DNA of 33,795 nt, taken from NCBI GenBank assembly GCA_905480125.1, contig CAJQPE010000091.1, positions 1-33,795 on the forward strand, in the 5' to 3' direction. The translations under genes were made by a program, and so were the position numbers. The DNA comes from an uncultured Flavobacteriales bacterium. Its GTDB lineage: Bacteria; Bacteroidota; Bacteroidia; Flavobacteriales_G; NORP312. This document shows positions 15,033 to 23,152 of this stretch, piece after piece. The notes under the pieces were generated by a model, which saw only the letters and a list, made by a program, of their open reading frames with translations, searched no databases and was not told the origin of the DNA. The stretch's first letter is position 1, and each line of letters opens with the position of its first letter.

Positions 15033-18000
15033 ATGAAAAAAATTTACTTATGTTTGATAGTATTACTAACCCTATCACTAGATACAACTAATACCTTTGC
15101 CCAATGCGGAACAGCACTTTCTCTGCCATGGTCAGAAGGGTTTGCTAACGGAGGAGCTATTCCAACTTGCTGGACAATGGGCGGTGGTGAACCTTGGTTA
15201 TTTAACACTGCAGGGCCAAACCATGTAGGTAATAACGGAACGCTATCTGGATCGAGTCTTACCAATGGATATTATGCAGTTGTTGATGCTTCTGGAACTG
15301 CTGCACCTGCGACTCTAACAAGCCCTCTTATTGATATAAGTTCATTGACAGTTCCTCAACTAGCATTTTTTGAGATTAGTAACAATGAAGGGTTTTCTAA
15401 TTCACAATTAGACGTTGAAGTTTGGGATGGTGCTGCTTGGAATTTAGTAGGCACTTACAACACAAACACGACAGGTTGGGAAAGGAAGGAAATAGTTCTT
15501 GGATTGCTCACCTTTACTGGGCCTGCACAAGTTAGATTTACATTCTCCGAAGTAATTAATCCAAACGATTTTTATGACGACATTGCAATAGATGATGTTA
15601 CTTTCGAAGAAGCACCTACATGTCCAGCACCGAATAATTTAGGCGCAATTACCCCTAGCTCAACAACTGCTAACCTTTCTTGGTCAGAAACTGGTTCTGC
15701 AACCGAATGGGAAATTGAATGGGGACTTTCAGGTTTTGCTCAAGGAACAGGAAGTACTACTATTACTGCCACAAATCCATCCGCAGTTAATGGATTATTG
15801 AGTTCTACAACTTATGACTTTTACGTTAGCGCAATATGTGGTGCTGGAGATACGAGTTCTTGGAGCGGTCCTTTCTCTTTTAATACTCCTTGTGCATCTT
15901 TTACAGCTCCATTCCTTGAAGAATTTAACGTTGCCACATTACCTAATTGCTGGACAGAAACAGGCCCAACTACTTGGGAGTATGGCAGCAATTCTATTGG
16001 CGGATTTGCCGCTTATGGTGCAGCAAATGTTGCGGACCATTCTGTTAATGGTGGTGGAACGTTTATTGGTATAGACGGATCTGATAATACAAATGGTGAG
16101 ATAAGTGCTCTTCTCAGTCCGATGATAGATGTTAGCGCAATGAGTTCCCCAGCTCTTAGTTACTGGGTTTTTAGCAACAATACTAATGATGCTGCTCTTA
16201 ACAAACTTATTGTTGAGTTATTCGATGGCGCTTCTTGGCAAGTCATTGATTCAGTGCAAACTAACCTTGGTCCAGACTGGGTTGAAAGAATAACAGATTT
16301 AACTAATTACTCGATTACTGGTGATGTTCAAGTGAGGTATACAATAACTGGAGATAATTCAGCTGGTGGCAGCACCTTCTACAACGATATAATGATTGAT
16401 GATGTTAAAATATATACTCCACCAACAATTGATTTAGCAGTTACAGGAGTTGTGTCGCCTATCGGCACCGGATGCGGTTTAACAAGTGCAGAAGACATAA
16501 CAATCTCAGTATTAAATGTTGGTATTAACGATACTGCTAACTTTGACTTATCATACCAAATTAATGGCGGAACGATTGTTACCGAAACAATTACGTCAAC
16601 ATTAGAATCAGATAGTACACTGACATTCACATTTGCTGGACAGGCTGATTTAAGTGCAATTACAACATTTAACATTATAGCATGGGTATCGCTTACTAAT
16701 GATGAAAGCTCAGTAAATGATACAATAGTAGATTCTGTAACAAACAATGCTATTCCCGTTCTAAACCTTGGAAATGATACGACAATCTGTGCAGGTGTCG
16801 ATTTAACTTTAGATGCCACGGCTGCTTTTACTAGCTATATTTGGAGCGATGGCTCAACAAATTCAACTTTAGTAGTTAATTCTAGTAACACATATTCTGT
16901 TACGGTTTTTGATGCTGTTGGATGTTCAGGATCAGATGCAATAATTGTTTCAACTTCAAGTTTTATTGCGCCTAGTTTGCGTTCTGACACAACTATTTGT
17001 GTTGGAACTTCTATTGACCTAGCTGCTGGAACCTACGATGCTTACTTATGGGAAGATGGCTCTACTAGCCAAACATTTAATGTAACCGCTACAGGAATCT
17101 ATACTGTTACCGTTTCTGAAGCAAGCACAAGCTGTACTGCAGCAACATCTGTTTACATTGAGGTGCTTGCGCCAACATCAACATTTACAATGCCTTCAGC
17201 GTTTTGTGAATCGGAACCATCTTTAACTTTGACAGCTTCTCCGGTAGGAGGTAATTTTAGCGGAAGCGGTGTCTCTGGAAATGTTTTTAGCCCTGCAGCT
17301 GCAACAGCTGGAAATTATGATATAATTTACGATTATTCTGAGACCTCAACTCCGCTTTATTCAATTAACCAAGTTGGTACTTTCGCTCCTTTACCAGGAA
17401 CGGGAACAAATGTTACTCTTGGAGATGATCAAGTTTCACCAAATCTACCTATTGGATTTGCATTTAATTTCTTTGGGTTAACCTACACTGATTTTTATAT
17501 TTCATCTAACGGATTCGTATCGTTTCAAGATGATGGCAGTGGATGTTGTTCTGGCCAGGTTCTTCCTAATGCTAATGTGCCAAATAATTTAATAGCTTTC
17601 CAGTGGTCAGATTTAAATCCAAATGATGGCGGCACAATAGAATATTTAACAGTTGGTGTTGCTCCTAATAGAGTTCTTATCATAAATATAAATGGCATAC
17701 CGCACTATGGATCAAGTGGTGCTGCAACTGTAACTACACAAATATTGTTATATGAAGGCTCTAACATCATTGAAATACATACTACAGACGCAATACCTGA
17801 TGCAGGTATCATAACTCAAGGCATTGAAAACAGTACTGGAACCATCGGCTATAGTGTTCCTGGAAGAAATGGTTCCAACTGGTCAGCAACTAATGACTTT
17901 GTTCAATTTGTGCCAGGTGCTTTAACCACATGCTACAGCAGCGACACAGTGAACGTTGATGTATTTGCTACACCGGTAGTTGATTTAGGTCTTGACACTG

Positions 18001-21000
18001 CAATTTGTGATCCGTCTATATACACATTAGATGCAGGAAACTCAGGAAGCACGTATGTCTGGAATGATGGCTCAACTAACCAAACGTTAGCCATTGACAC
18101 AACAGGCTCTTATGGCGTTACTATTACTAGTCCAGATGCTTGTGTGTTTATCGATAGCATATATATTTTAGATATAGCAGCGCCGATTGTCGACTTAGGT
18201 AGTGATATTGATGCATGTATTGGTGATACTGTTGCTATTGGTGTAACGATACCATCTGCTGTATACTCATGGAATACTGGAGATACAACATCAACTATTG
18301 GTGTTTCTTCAACGGGTCAATACATTGTATCAGTTGCTAAATGTTCTACGGTTATTGATACTATTCGTGTAACATTTAACTCACCTCCACTTGTTGATTT
18401 AGGGCAAGACCGAATTTTTTGTTATGATGAATATGTTGAGCTTGATGCTGGTTTTTTCGATTCGTATTTATGGAGTGTTGATGGTTCCGCAAATCAATTG
18501 ATAAGTGATACTTCCGTACAATGTGAATACACTATAGAAATGTATGATTCTTTCGGTGATGGATGGAATGGTAATACTTTTGATTTATATCAAGACGGTG
18601 TGTTTCTTGATAGTTCAACTGTTACTAATGGATCTGGTCCCCGTTTTGATTATTTTACTGTTACACCAGGAACAATGCTTTCTATTAATCACGATCTCTC
18701 AGGACCATTTCAAAACGAAGTTTCCTATTTGTTATATGATGGTTTCGGAAACCTAGTTTATGAACAAGTACAAGGAACATATATTTCACCTGCTACAAAT
18801 GTTTGGTCAGGAGCTGCTGTATGCCCAGCGATTGACGGTGAAGTTATTGTAACAGTTGCCGATATTAATGGCTGCATAAACTCTGATACTATTAACGTTT
18901 CAAGAAGTAATCCAGATTTAGATTTAGGTTCTGACACGTCAATTTGCGCTGGTACTAGTTTAACTGCAGACGCAGGAATACATGCGTCCTATTTATGGTC
19001 TGATGGTTCTACAAACCAAACATTAGATTTGCTGACTGCTGGAACTTATTATGTTACAGTTACTGACTCTATTGGATGTACCAAAACTGATAGCATTGTG
19101 TTAGGTATTAATGCGCTTCCTGTTGTTGATTTAGGTAATGACACCTCTTTTTGTGAAGGATCAACTTACATGATTGACGCAGGCCCAGGTATGTCTATTT
19201 ACAATTGGAGTGATGGTCAAGCTAGCCAAATGGCTTCCGCAATCCTTTCTGGAACCTTTTCCGTTACTATTACAGATGTTAACGGATGTTCAGATACTGA
19301 TACAATTAATGTAACTGCAATAAAAGTTATTGCATCTATAACTACTACTGACGCAACTTGTGGGAATTCTGATGGCTCTGCTTCGGCACTAGTTTCGGCG
19401 GGAATAAATCCCTATTCTTTCTTATGGTCTGATGGGGCAACAACAGTTATAAATACTGGTCTTTTTGCTGGATTTTATGATGTAACCGCTACCGATAGTT
19501 ATGGTTGTTCAAGTAGCGCTTCTGCTAATATATTGAATGCTAATGGGCCTCAAATTTCTTCAACAACTGTAACTCCAAACCTTTGTTTTGGAAGCTCTGA
19601 TGGTGCAATTGATATTACTGCCAATGGCGGAGCGACACCATACACATATGCATGGAATAATGGTTCTACTGACATAAATATTTCCGGCCTTATCGCTGGG
19701 AATTATGATGTTACAGTGTCAGACTTTGCCGGTTGTGATGGTTATGCTGCCGAAGTGGTAACAGATCCAATAATACTTGCTACCAACACCTCTGATTCAT
19801 CAATTTCTTGTAATGGAAGCGCTGATGGATTAATTAACGCAATAGTTTCTGGAGGTACTTCTGGGTATACTTACCTCTGGAACAACGGAAGTACAGCTAT
19901 AAGTATTTCTGGTCTTACTGCAGGAGATTATAGCTATACTGCTACAGACGCTAATGGATGTATTGCAAATACATCTGTCACTTTAGGTCAGCCATCTGCT
20001 ATTTCATTGACAACTGCTTCAACTGATGCTAATTGTAATGGAGCCTCAAGCGGTGGAGCACTAGTTAGTGTTTCAGGGGGAACACCAGCCTACATGTACA
20101 TGTGGAACAATGGCTCAACAACTTCGAATGCCATTGGATTAGTCGCAGGAAGCTATTATGTTACTGTTACTGACAGTAATGGATGTATGGAAATGGCTTC
20201 TACAACAGTTGGTGAGCCGGCCGCATTGGCTGTTTCTAATTCTATTACAGATGCTACTTGTGGTAATGCTGATGGTGCGGCTATCCCAGCTGTTACTGGC
20301 GGCACATCACCATATTTCTACAATTGGAGTAATGGCAGTATTACATCATCGTTAAATTTTGTTTTAGCGGGTAATTATGTTGTAACTGTTTCAGATTTTA
20401 ACGGATGTTCAACAACGAGTAATGCAGTTATTGTTAATTCGAATGGACCTGTTACCACTATTACTCCTGTTGATCCAATATGTTATGGAAGCTCTGATGG
20501 ATACGCTACAGCAAATACACTTGGTGGAGCTACTCCATATGCTTATATGTGGAGTAATGGAAGTACCAGTATAACAGCTTCTAGTTTAATGGCTACGAGC
20601 TATCAATTAACAGTGACTGACGGAACTGGTTGCGCTGGTTACTCTTCTACTTTGCTGTCTAACCCTACCATTGTTTCCATTTCAGCTTCATCTACAGATG
20701 AGACAAATGCAGGAGCGAATAATGGAACTGCAATTGCAACTGGTGCTGGTGGAACTGGCTTATTTACTTATGCTTGGTCTAATGGCGGCACGGCTGATAT
20801 GGTAGCTGGTTTAGCTCCGAACACTTATACTGTTACAGCTAGCGATGCAAACGGATGCAGTGCTTCTGAGTCTATTACAATTACGGCCAGTACTGATACT
20901 TGCAGTCTTGCTATTTCTGCAACTTCTACAGATATATCTTGTTATGGAGACGCGAATGGAACTGCAACGGTTACAAGCTCTGGAGCTTTTGGAACTGAAA

Positions 21001-21620
21001 TGTATGCATGGAGTAGTTCAGCCACTGTTGCTTCAATTAGTGGTTTAATTGCTGGAACTTACTCAATTACGGTTACAGATTCTTTAAGCTGTGTTGTGAT
21101 AGATACATTAACAATAAACGAACCAGCAGCAGTATTTATCACTTTGGGTGTTGATACAACTATTTGTAATAATGTTGGTGGTTTAGTTCTAGATCCTGGA
21201 AGTGGCTTTGCATCATACACATGGTCTACCGCCGACACTACGCAAAGTATTTCGGTCAATACTACGGCCGCATACTCTGTAACAGTAACAAATACGGATG
21301 GTTGCTCAGCCTCTGATGACGTCAATGTGACCGTTGATATTTGTGGTGGTGTTAATGAGCTATCTAACCTATTTAATGTAGATATTTATCCAAATCCATC
21401 TAAAGGTCAGTTTTTAATTAATGTTAACTCTAATAAAAAAACAGAAGCTAGCATTTCTATTTACAGTATTGATGGTAAATTGATTTATACTGATGCTATG
21501 CAGCTCAAATTTGGAGTGACTTCAGCTGAAGTAGATTTAACAGGACTAGCAACAGGTATTTACAGCGTAGAATTAACTACTGATGCTGAATCTGCAATTA
21601 AGAAGCTGATTATAAAGTAA
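15033..21620 (+). CDS. Giant T9SS-exported adhesin with eight SprB-type repeats
   Basis: This 2195-residue surface protein starts with a signal peptide (MKKIYLCLIVLLTLSL). In order I see: a choice-of-anchor J/MAM-like domain (about 15108–15610), an FN3 domain (15621–15888), a second anchor J domain (15891–16420), a CARDB-like domain (16428–16750), two Ig/PKD-like repeats of the type DLGNDTTIC…YIWSDGST, a further Ig-like stretch, a nidogen-like domain (17351–17965), more Ig-like repeats to 19320, eight SprB repeats (19333–21125), a final Ig-like repeat and a type A T9SS sorting domain (IYPNPSKGQF to KKLIIK, 21376–21617). SprB of Flavobacterium johnsoniae is a mobile gliding adhesin, and repeats of this family are shared by many Bacteroidota adhesins. 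I infer adhesion or gliding. ATG 15033 is preferred to 14997 because the signal peptide starts there. Confidence 0.9.
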   Translation: MKKIYLCLIVLLTLSLDTTNTFAQCGTALSLPWSEGFANGGAIPTCWTMGGGEPWLFNTAGPNHVGNNGTLSGSSLTNGYYAVVDASGTAAPATLTSPLIDISSLTVPQLAFFEISNNEGFSNSQLDVEVWDGAAWNLVGTYNTNTTGWERKEIVLGLLTFTGPAQVRFTFSEVINPNDFYDDIAIDDVTFEEAPTCPAPNNLGAITPSSTTANLSWSETGSATEWEIEWGLSGFAQGTGSTTITATNPSAVNGLLSSTTYDFYVSAICGAGDTSSWSGPFSFNTPCASFTAPFLEEFNVATLPNCWTETGPTTWEYGSNSIGGFAAYGAANVADHSVNGGGTFIGIDGSDNTNGEISALLSPMIDVSAMSSPALSYWVFSNNTNDAALNKLIVELFDGASWQVIDSVQTNLGPDWVERITDLTNYSITGDVQVRYTITGDNSAGGSTFYNDIMIDDVKIYTPPTIDLAVTGVVSPIGTGCGLTSAEDITISVLNVGINDTANFDLSYQINGGTIVTETITSTLESDSTLTFTFAGQADLSAITTFNIIAWVSLTNDESSVNDTIVDSVTNNAIPVLNLGNDTTICAGVDLTLDATAAFTSYIWSDGSTNSTLVVNSSNTYSVTVFDAVGCSGSDAIIVSTSSFIAPSLRSDTTICVGTSIDLAAGTYDAYLWEDGSTSQTFNVTATGIYTVTVSEASTSCTAATSVYIEVLAPTSTFTMPSAFCESEPSLTLTASPVGGNFSGSGVSGNVFSPAAATAGNYDIIYDYSETSTPLYSINQVGTFAPLPGTGTNVTLGDDQVSPNLPIGFAFNFFGLTYTDFYISSNGFVSFQDDGSGCCSGQVLPNANVPNNLIAFQWSDLNPNDGGTIEYLTVGVAPNRVLIININGIPHYGSSGAATVTTQILLYEGSNIIEIHTTDAIPDAGIITQGIENSTGTIGYSVPGRNGSNWSATNDFVQFVPGALTTCYSSDTVNVDVFATPVVDLGLDTAICDPSIYTLDAGNSGSTYVWNDGSTNQTLAIDTTGSYGVTITSPDACVFIDSIYILDIAAPIVDLGSDIDACIGDTVAIGVTIPSAVYSWNTGDTTSTIGVSSTGQYIVSVAKCSTVIDTIRVTFNSPPLVDLGQDRIFCYDEYVELDAGFFDSYLWSVDGSANQLISDTSVQCEYTIEMYDSFGDGWNGNTFDLYQDGVFLDSSTVTNGSGPRFDYFTVTPGTMLSINHDLSGPFQNEVSYLLYDGFGNLVYEQVQGTYISPATNVWSGAAVCPAIDGEVIVTVADINGCINSDTINVSRSNPDLDLGSDTSICAGTSLTADAGIHASYLWSDGSTNQTLDLLTAGTYYVTVTDSIGCTKTDSIVLGINALPVVDLGNDTSFCEGSTYMIDAGPGMSIYNWSDGQASQMASAILSGTFSVTITDVNGCSDTDTINVTAIKVIASITTTDATCGNSDGSASALVSAGINPYSFLWSDGATTVINTGLFAGFYDVTATDSYGCSSSASANILNANGPQISSTTVTPNLCFGSSDGAIDITANGGATPYTYAWNNGSTDINISGLIAGNYDVTVSDFAGCDGYAAEVVTDPIILATNTSDSSISCNGSADGLINAIVSGGTSGYTYLWNNGSTAISISGLTAGDYSYTATDANGCIANTSVTLGQPSAISLTTASTDANCNGASSGGALVSVSGGTPAYMYMWNNGSTTSNAIGLVAGSYYVTVTDSNGCMEMASTTVGEPAALAVSNSITDATCGNADGAAIPAVTGGTSPYFYNWSNGSITSSLNFVLAGNYVVTVSDFNGCSTTSNAVIVNSNGPVTTITPVDPICYGSSDGYATANTLGGATPYAYMWSNGSTSITASSLMATSYQLTVTDGTGCAGYSSTLLSNPTIVSISASSTDETNAGANNGTAIATGAGGTGLFTYAWSNGGTADMVAGLAPNTYTVTASDANGCSASESITITASTDTCSLAISATSTDISCYGDANGTATVTSSGAFGTEMYAWSSSATVASISGLIAGTYSITVTDSLSCVVIDTLTINEPAAVFITLGVDTTICNNVGGLVLDPGSGFASYTWSTADTTQSISVNTTAAYSVTVTNTDGCSASDDVNVTVDICGGVNELSNLFNVDIYPNPSKGQFLINVNSNKKTEASISIYSIDGKLIYTDAMQLKFGVTSAEVDLTGLATGIYSVELTTDAESAIKKLIIK
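19333..21125 (+). repeat. Eight tandem SprB-type repeats
   Basis: Each unit is about 72–77 residues with a C(N/Y/F)G(S/N)xDG start, a central YxWxNGST and an end like GxYxVTVTDxxGC. The units have diverged in DNA but keep the same key residues. Units 1–2 and 5–6 resemble each other as pairs, including NGP and (D/N)P unit endings. Confidence 0.85.
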
Positions 21621-21640
21621 TGTGTTAACTATAACTTCAC

Positions 21641-21674
21641 AAAAAAAGCCTCCCGAAATCGGGAGGCTTTTTTT
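21641..21674. terminator. Symmetrical terminator between the adhesin gene and rnpB
   Basis: A perfect 16-base inverted repeat surrounds two A residues: seven A, then GCCTCCCGA, then its complement and seven T. It gives a strong stem plus T-tract on both strands, so it should terminate the adhesin transcript (+) and RNase P RNA (-), which converge on it. Confidence 0.92.
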
Positions 21675-21679
21675 ATTCT

Positions 21680-22025
21680 ACAAACTTAATAAGCCGGATT
21701 CTGTTTTAATCTATTATTTATCTGGTACTAACTTCACAGTTAGTATCTAGCGATTTACCCTCCAAGTTCGGGCGAGCAACCCTCAAGCCTTGGTTTACAT
21801 AATCTTGCAGCGCATAAGGTTTGCACAGCTTCCGAAATCACTTTCGAAACTGGTAGGCTCTTACCCTACCTTTTCACCTTTACCTCGAATCACTTCAAGG
21901 AAATTATTCTCTGTTGCACTAGCTATGTTGCTAGAAAACTAACAACTCTTCCCGTTAGGAAGTATGCTGCTCTATGCTGTCCGGACTTTCCTCTCCCGAT
22001 AAATCGGGAGCAATAGAACGTTTGT
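21680..22025 (-). ncRNA. rnpB: RNase P RNA, bacterial class A
   Basis: The minus strand carries the universal 5' core GAGGAAAGTCCGG (21993–21981) and the 3' core ACAGAATCCGGCTTAT (about 21690–21706). Between them is the usual GGTAAAGGTGAAAAGGTAGGGTAAGAG-like specificity region (about 21850–21895). The ends ACAAAC (from 22025) and GTTTGT (to 21680) are complementary and form helix P1, which fixes the limits to within a few bases and gives about 346 nt. The RNA is the ribozyme that trims tRNA 5' leaders. A -7 box lies four bases before the inferred 5' end and a terminator immediately follows. It starts only about 15 bases after the stop of the Smr gene. Confidence 0.95.
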
Positions 22026-22029
22026 GCTA

Positions 22030-22037
22030 CAAAACTA
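22030..22037 (-). promoter_or_regulatory. -7 promoter box of rnpB
   Basis: TAGTTTTG on the minus strand matches TAnnTTTG exactly. The RNA 5' end inferred from helix P1 (22025) lies five bases past the final G, so the start site and the box support each other. Any -33 element must be inside the end of the Smr gene; I see no clear TTG there. Confidence 0.6.
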
Positions 22038-22039
22038 TG

Positions 22040-22564
22040 TTATTTGTTCTGATAAATAATTACCTCTGTTGCACCATTTCCATATTCTAGATATGGAGCA
22101 TCAGAAAAAGAAACTGCCGAATATTGTTTAAGCTCCCTTCTAATCGCTGAGCAAAGGACACCTTCACCAACCCCATGAATAAAAACGACCTTATTAGCTC
22201 TATCAGAAATAGCTCTTTCTAATTCCTTTCTAAACTTTGACAATTGAAGCAATAACATGTCTGAATTAGACATACCTATTGCACTATCAACTAATTCATG
22301 TATATGCAAATCAACTTCAATTACAGCACCTTTTTTATGCTTTTGCGAAACTTTCTTTTCAGGTTCTGCTTCCTTTTCCCTAATTTCTCGTTCACTTATA
22401 ATTACTGGGTAATAAGATTCTAAAAGAATTAATTTAGACAAATTATAAGAATATTCGAACGAATCAATTTCAACTACCGCTTTATCAACCAATTCAAATC
22501 GAAGAATAATTCCTTCAGAAGTTTCATCAATCACTTTAACTTTATCACCAACATTAAAATTCAT
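22040..22564 (-). CDS. Short Smr-domain protein
   Basis: A 174-residue protein. Residues 1–45 form a small beta-barrel (MNFNVGDKVKVIDETSEGIIL), which resembles the N terminus of Bacteroidota DUF2027/Smr proteins. Residues 85–174 are an Smr domain with VDLHIHEL and the HGVGEGVL loop. Smr domains bind or cleave nucleic acid (MutS2, and ribosome-rescue SmrB in E. coli). The linker between (EKEAEPEKKVSQKHKKG) is highly charged. DUF2027 relatives usually have an extra central domain and exceed 300 residues, so this is a compact form. Its ATG lies four bases after an exact -7 box, and its start codon is 24 bases from that of the divergent NUDIX gene. Confidence 0.85.
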   Translation of the reverse strand: MNFNVGDKVKVIDETSEGIILRFELVDKAVVEIDSFEYSYNLSKLILLESYYPVIISEREIREKEAEPEKKVSQKHKKGAVIEVDLHIHELVDSAIGMSNSDMLLLQLSKFRKELERAISDRANKVVFIHGVGEGVLCSAIRRELKQYSAVSFSDAPYLEYGNGATEVIIYQNK

Positions 22565-22568
22565 GCTT

Positions 22569-22597
22569 CAAAAGTAATAATTCATAATATGGACAAA
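22569..22597 (-). promoter_or_regulatory. Promoter of the Smr gene, leaderless geometry
   Basis: On the minus strand TTTG (22597–22594) is followed after 17 bases by TACTTTTG (22576–22569), then AAGC and the ATG at 22564. The spacing from box to ATG equals the spacing from the rnpB box to the inferred RNase P 5' end, so transcription probably begins at the A of the start codon. The -33 lies inside the NUDIX coding region. Confidence 0.5.
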
Positions 22598-23152
22598 CAA
22601 AAAAATCCTTGGACTACAGTTTCTTCTAAAATTGTACTAGATAATAGTTGGATTAAAGTTTTTAACCACGATGTTCTAAACCCGAACGGAAATGATGGCG
22701 TTTATGGAACTGTTCATTTCAAAAATTTAGCAATCGGAATAATCCCTATAGATAAAGACTTAACTACTTACCTAGTAGGTCAATATCGTTTTCCGCTAAA
22801 GCAGTATTCATGGGAAATACCAGAAGGTGGAGGCGACTTAAGTTGTAGTCCAGTTGATTCTGCTAAACGAGAATTATTAGAAGAAACAGGAATACGAGCT
22901 GAGAATTATCAAGAAGTGGTGAAGATGCATTTAAGTAATTCAGTTAGTGATGAGAAAGCCCATGTATATATTGCAACCGGATTAACTTTTCATGAATCAT
23001 CACCAGAAGACACAGAAGAATTAGTGATAAAAAAAGTAACTTTAAATGAAGCTTTTAAAATGATAGTAAATGGTGAAATTACGGACAGCATGTCTGTTGC
23101 AGGCCTATTAAAGGTGCAGCTACTTCTGGTTCAAGGAAAACTAAAAGTATAA
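22589..23152 (+). CDS. NUDIX hydrolase, ADP-sugar pyrophosphatase type
   Basis: A 187-residue protein that should hydrolyse a nucleoside diphosphate linked to another group, as in ADP-ribose pyrophosphatases. The metal-binding part of the Nudix box, REllEETGI, is at residues 94–102 and is preceded by WEIPEGGG (75–82). The more N-terminal conserved Glu of the canonical GX5E is Cys86 here. The EGGG-type Nudix subgroup often lacks that residue. The N-terminal half has the strand-rich VYGTVHFKNLAIGIIPI seen in this subgroup. The substrate is not determined by sequence. It overlaps the convergent DUF2279 gene by 12 bases and shares a very short divergent promoter region with the Smr gene. Confidence 0.88.
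   Translation: MDKQKNPWTTVSSKIVLDNSWIKVFNHDVLNPNGNDGVYGTVHFKNLAIGIIPIDKDLTTYLVGQYRFPLKQYSWEIPEGGGDLSCSPVDSAKRELLEETGIRAENYQEVVKMHLSNSVSDEKAHVYIATGLTFHESSPEDTEELVIKKVTLNEAFKMIVNGEITDSMSVAGLLKVQLLLVQGKLKV

Noticed and set aside
16379-16819. 146-codon open frame on the minus strand inside the adhesin gene
   Set aside because: It lies opposite a repetitive Thr/Ser-rich coding region, a common source of long antisense frames, and has no start context or family-like sequence.
21675-22030. A tmRNA or riboswitch in the gap after the adhesin
   Set aside because: The conserved GAGGAAAGTCCGG and ACAGAATCCGGCTTAT elements identify RNase P RNA.
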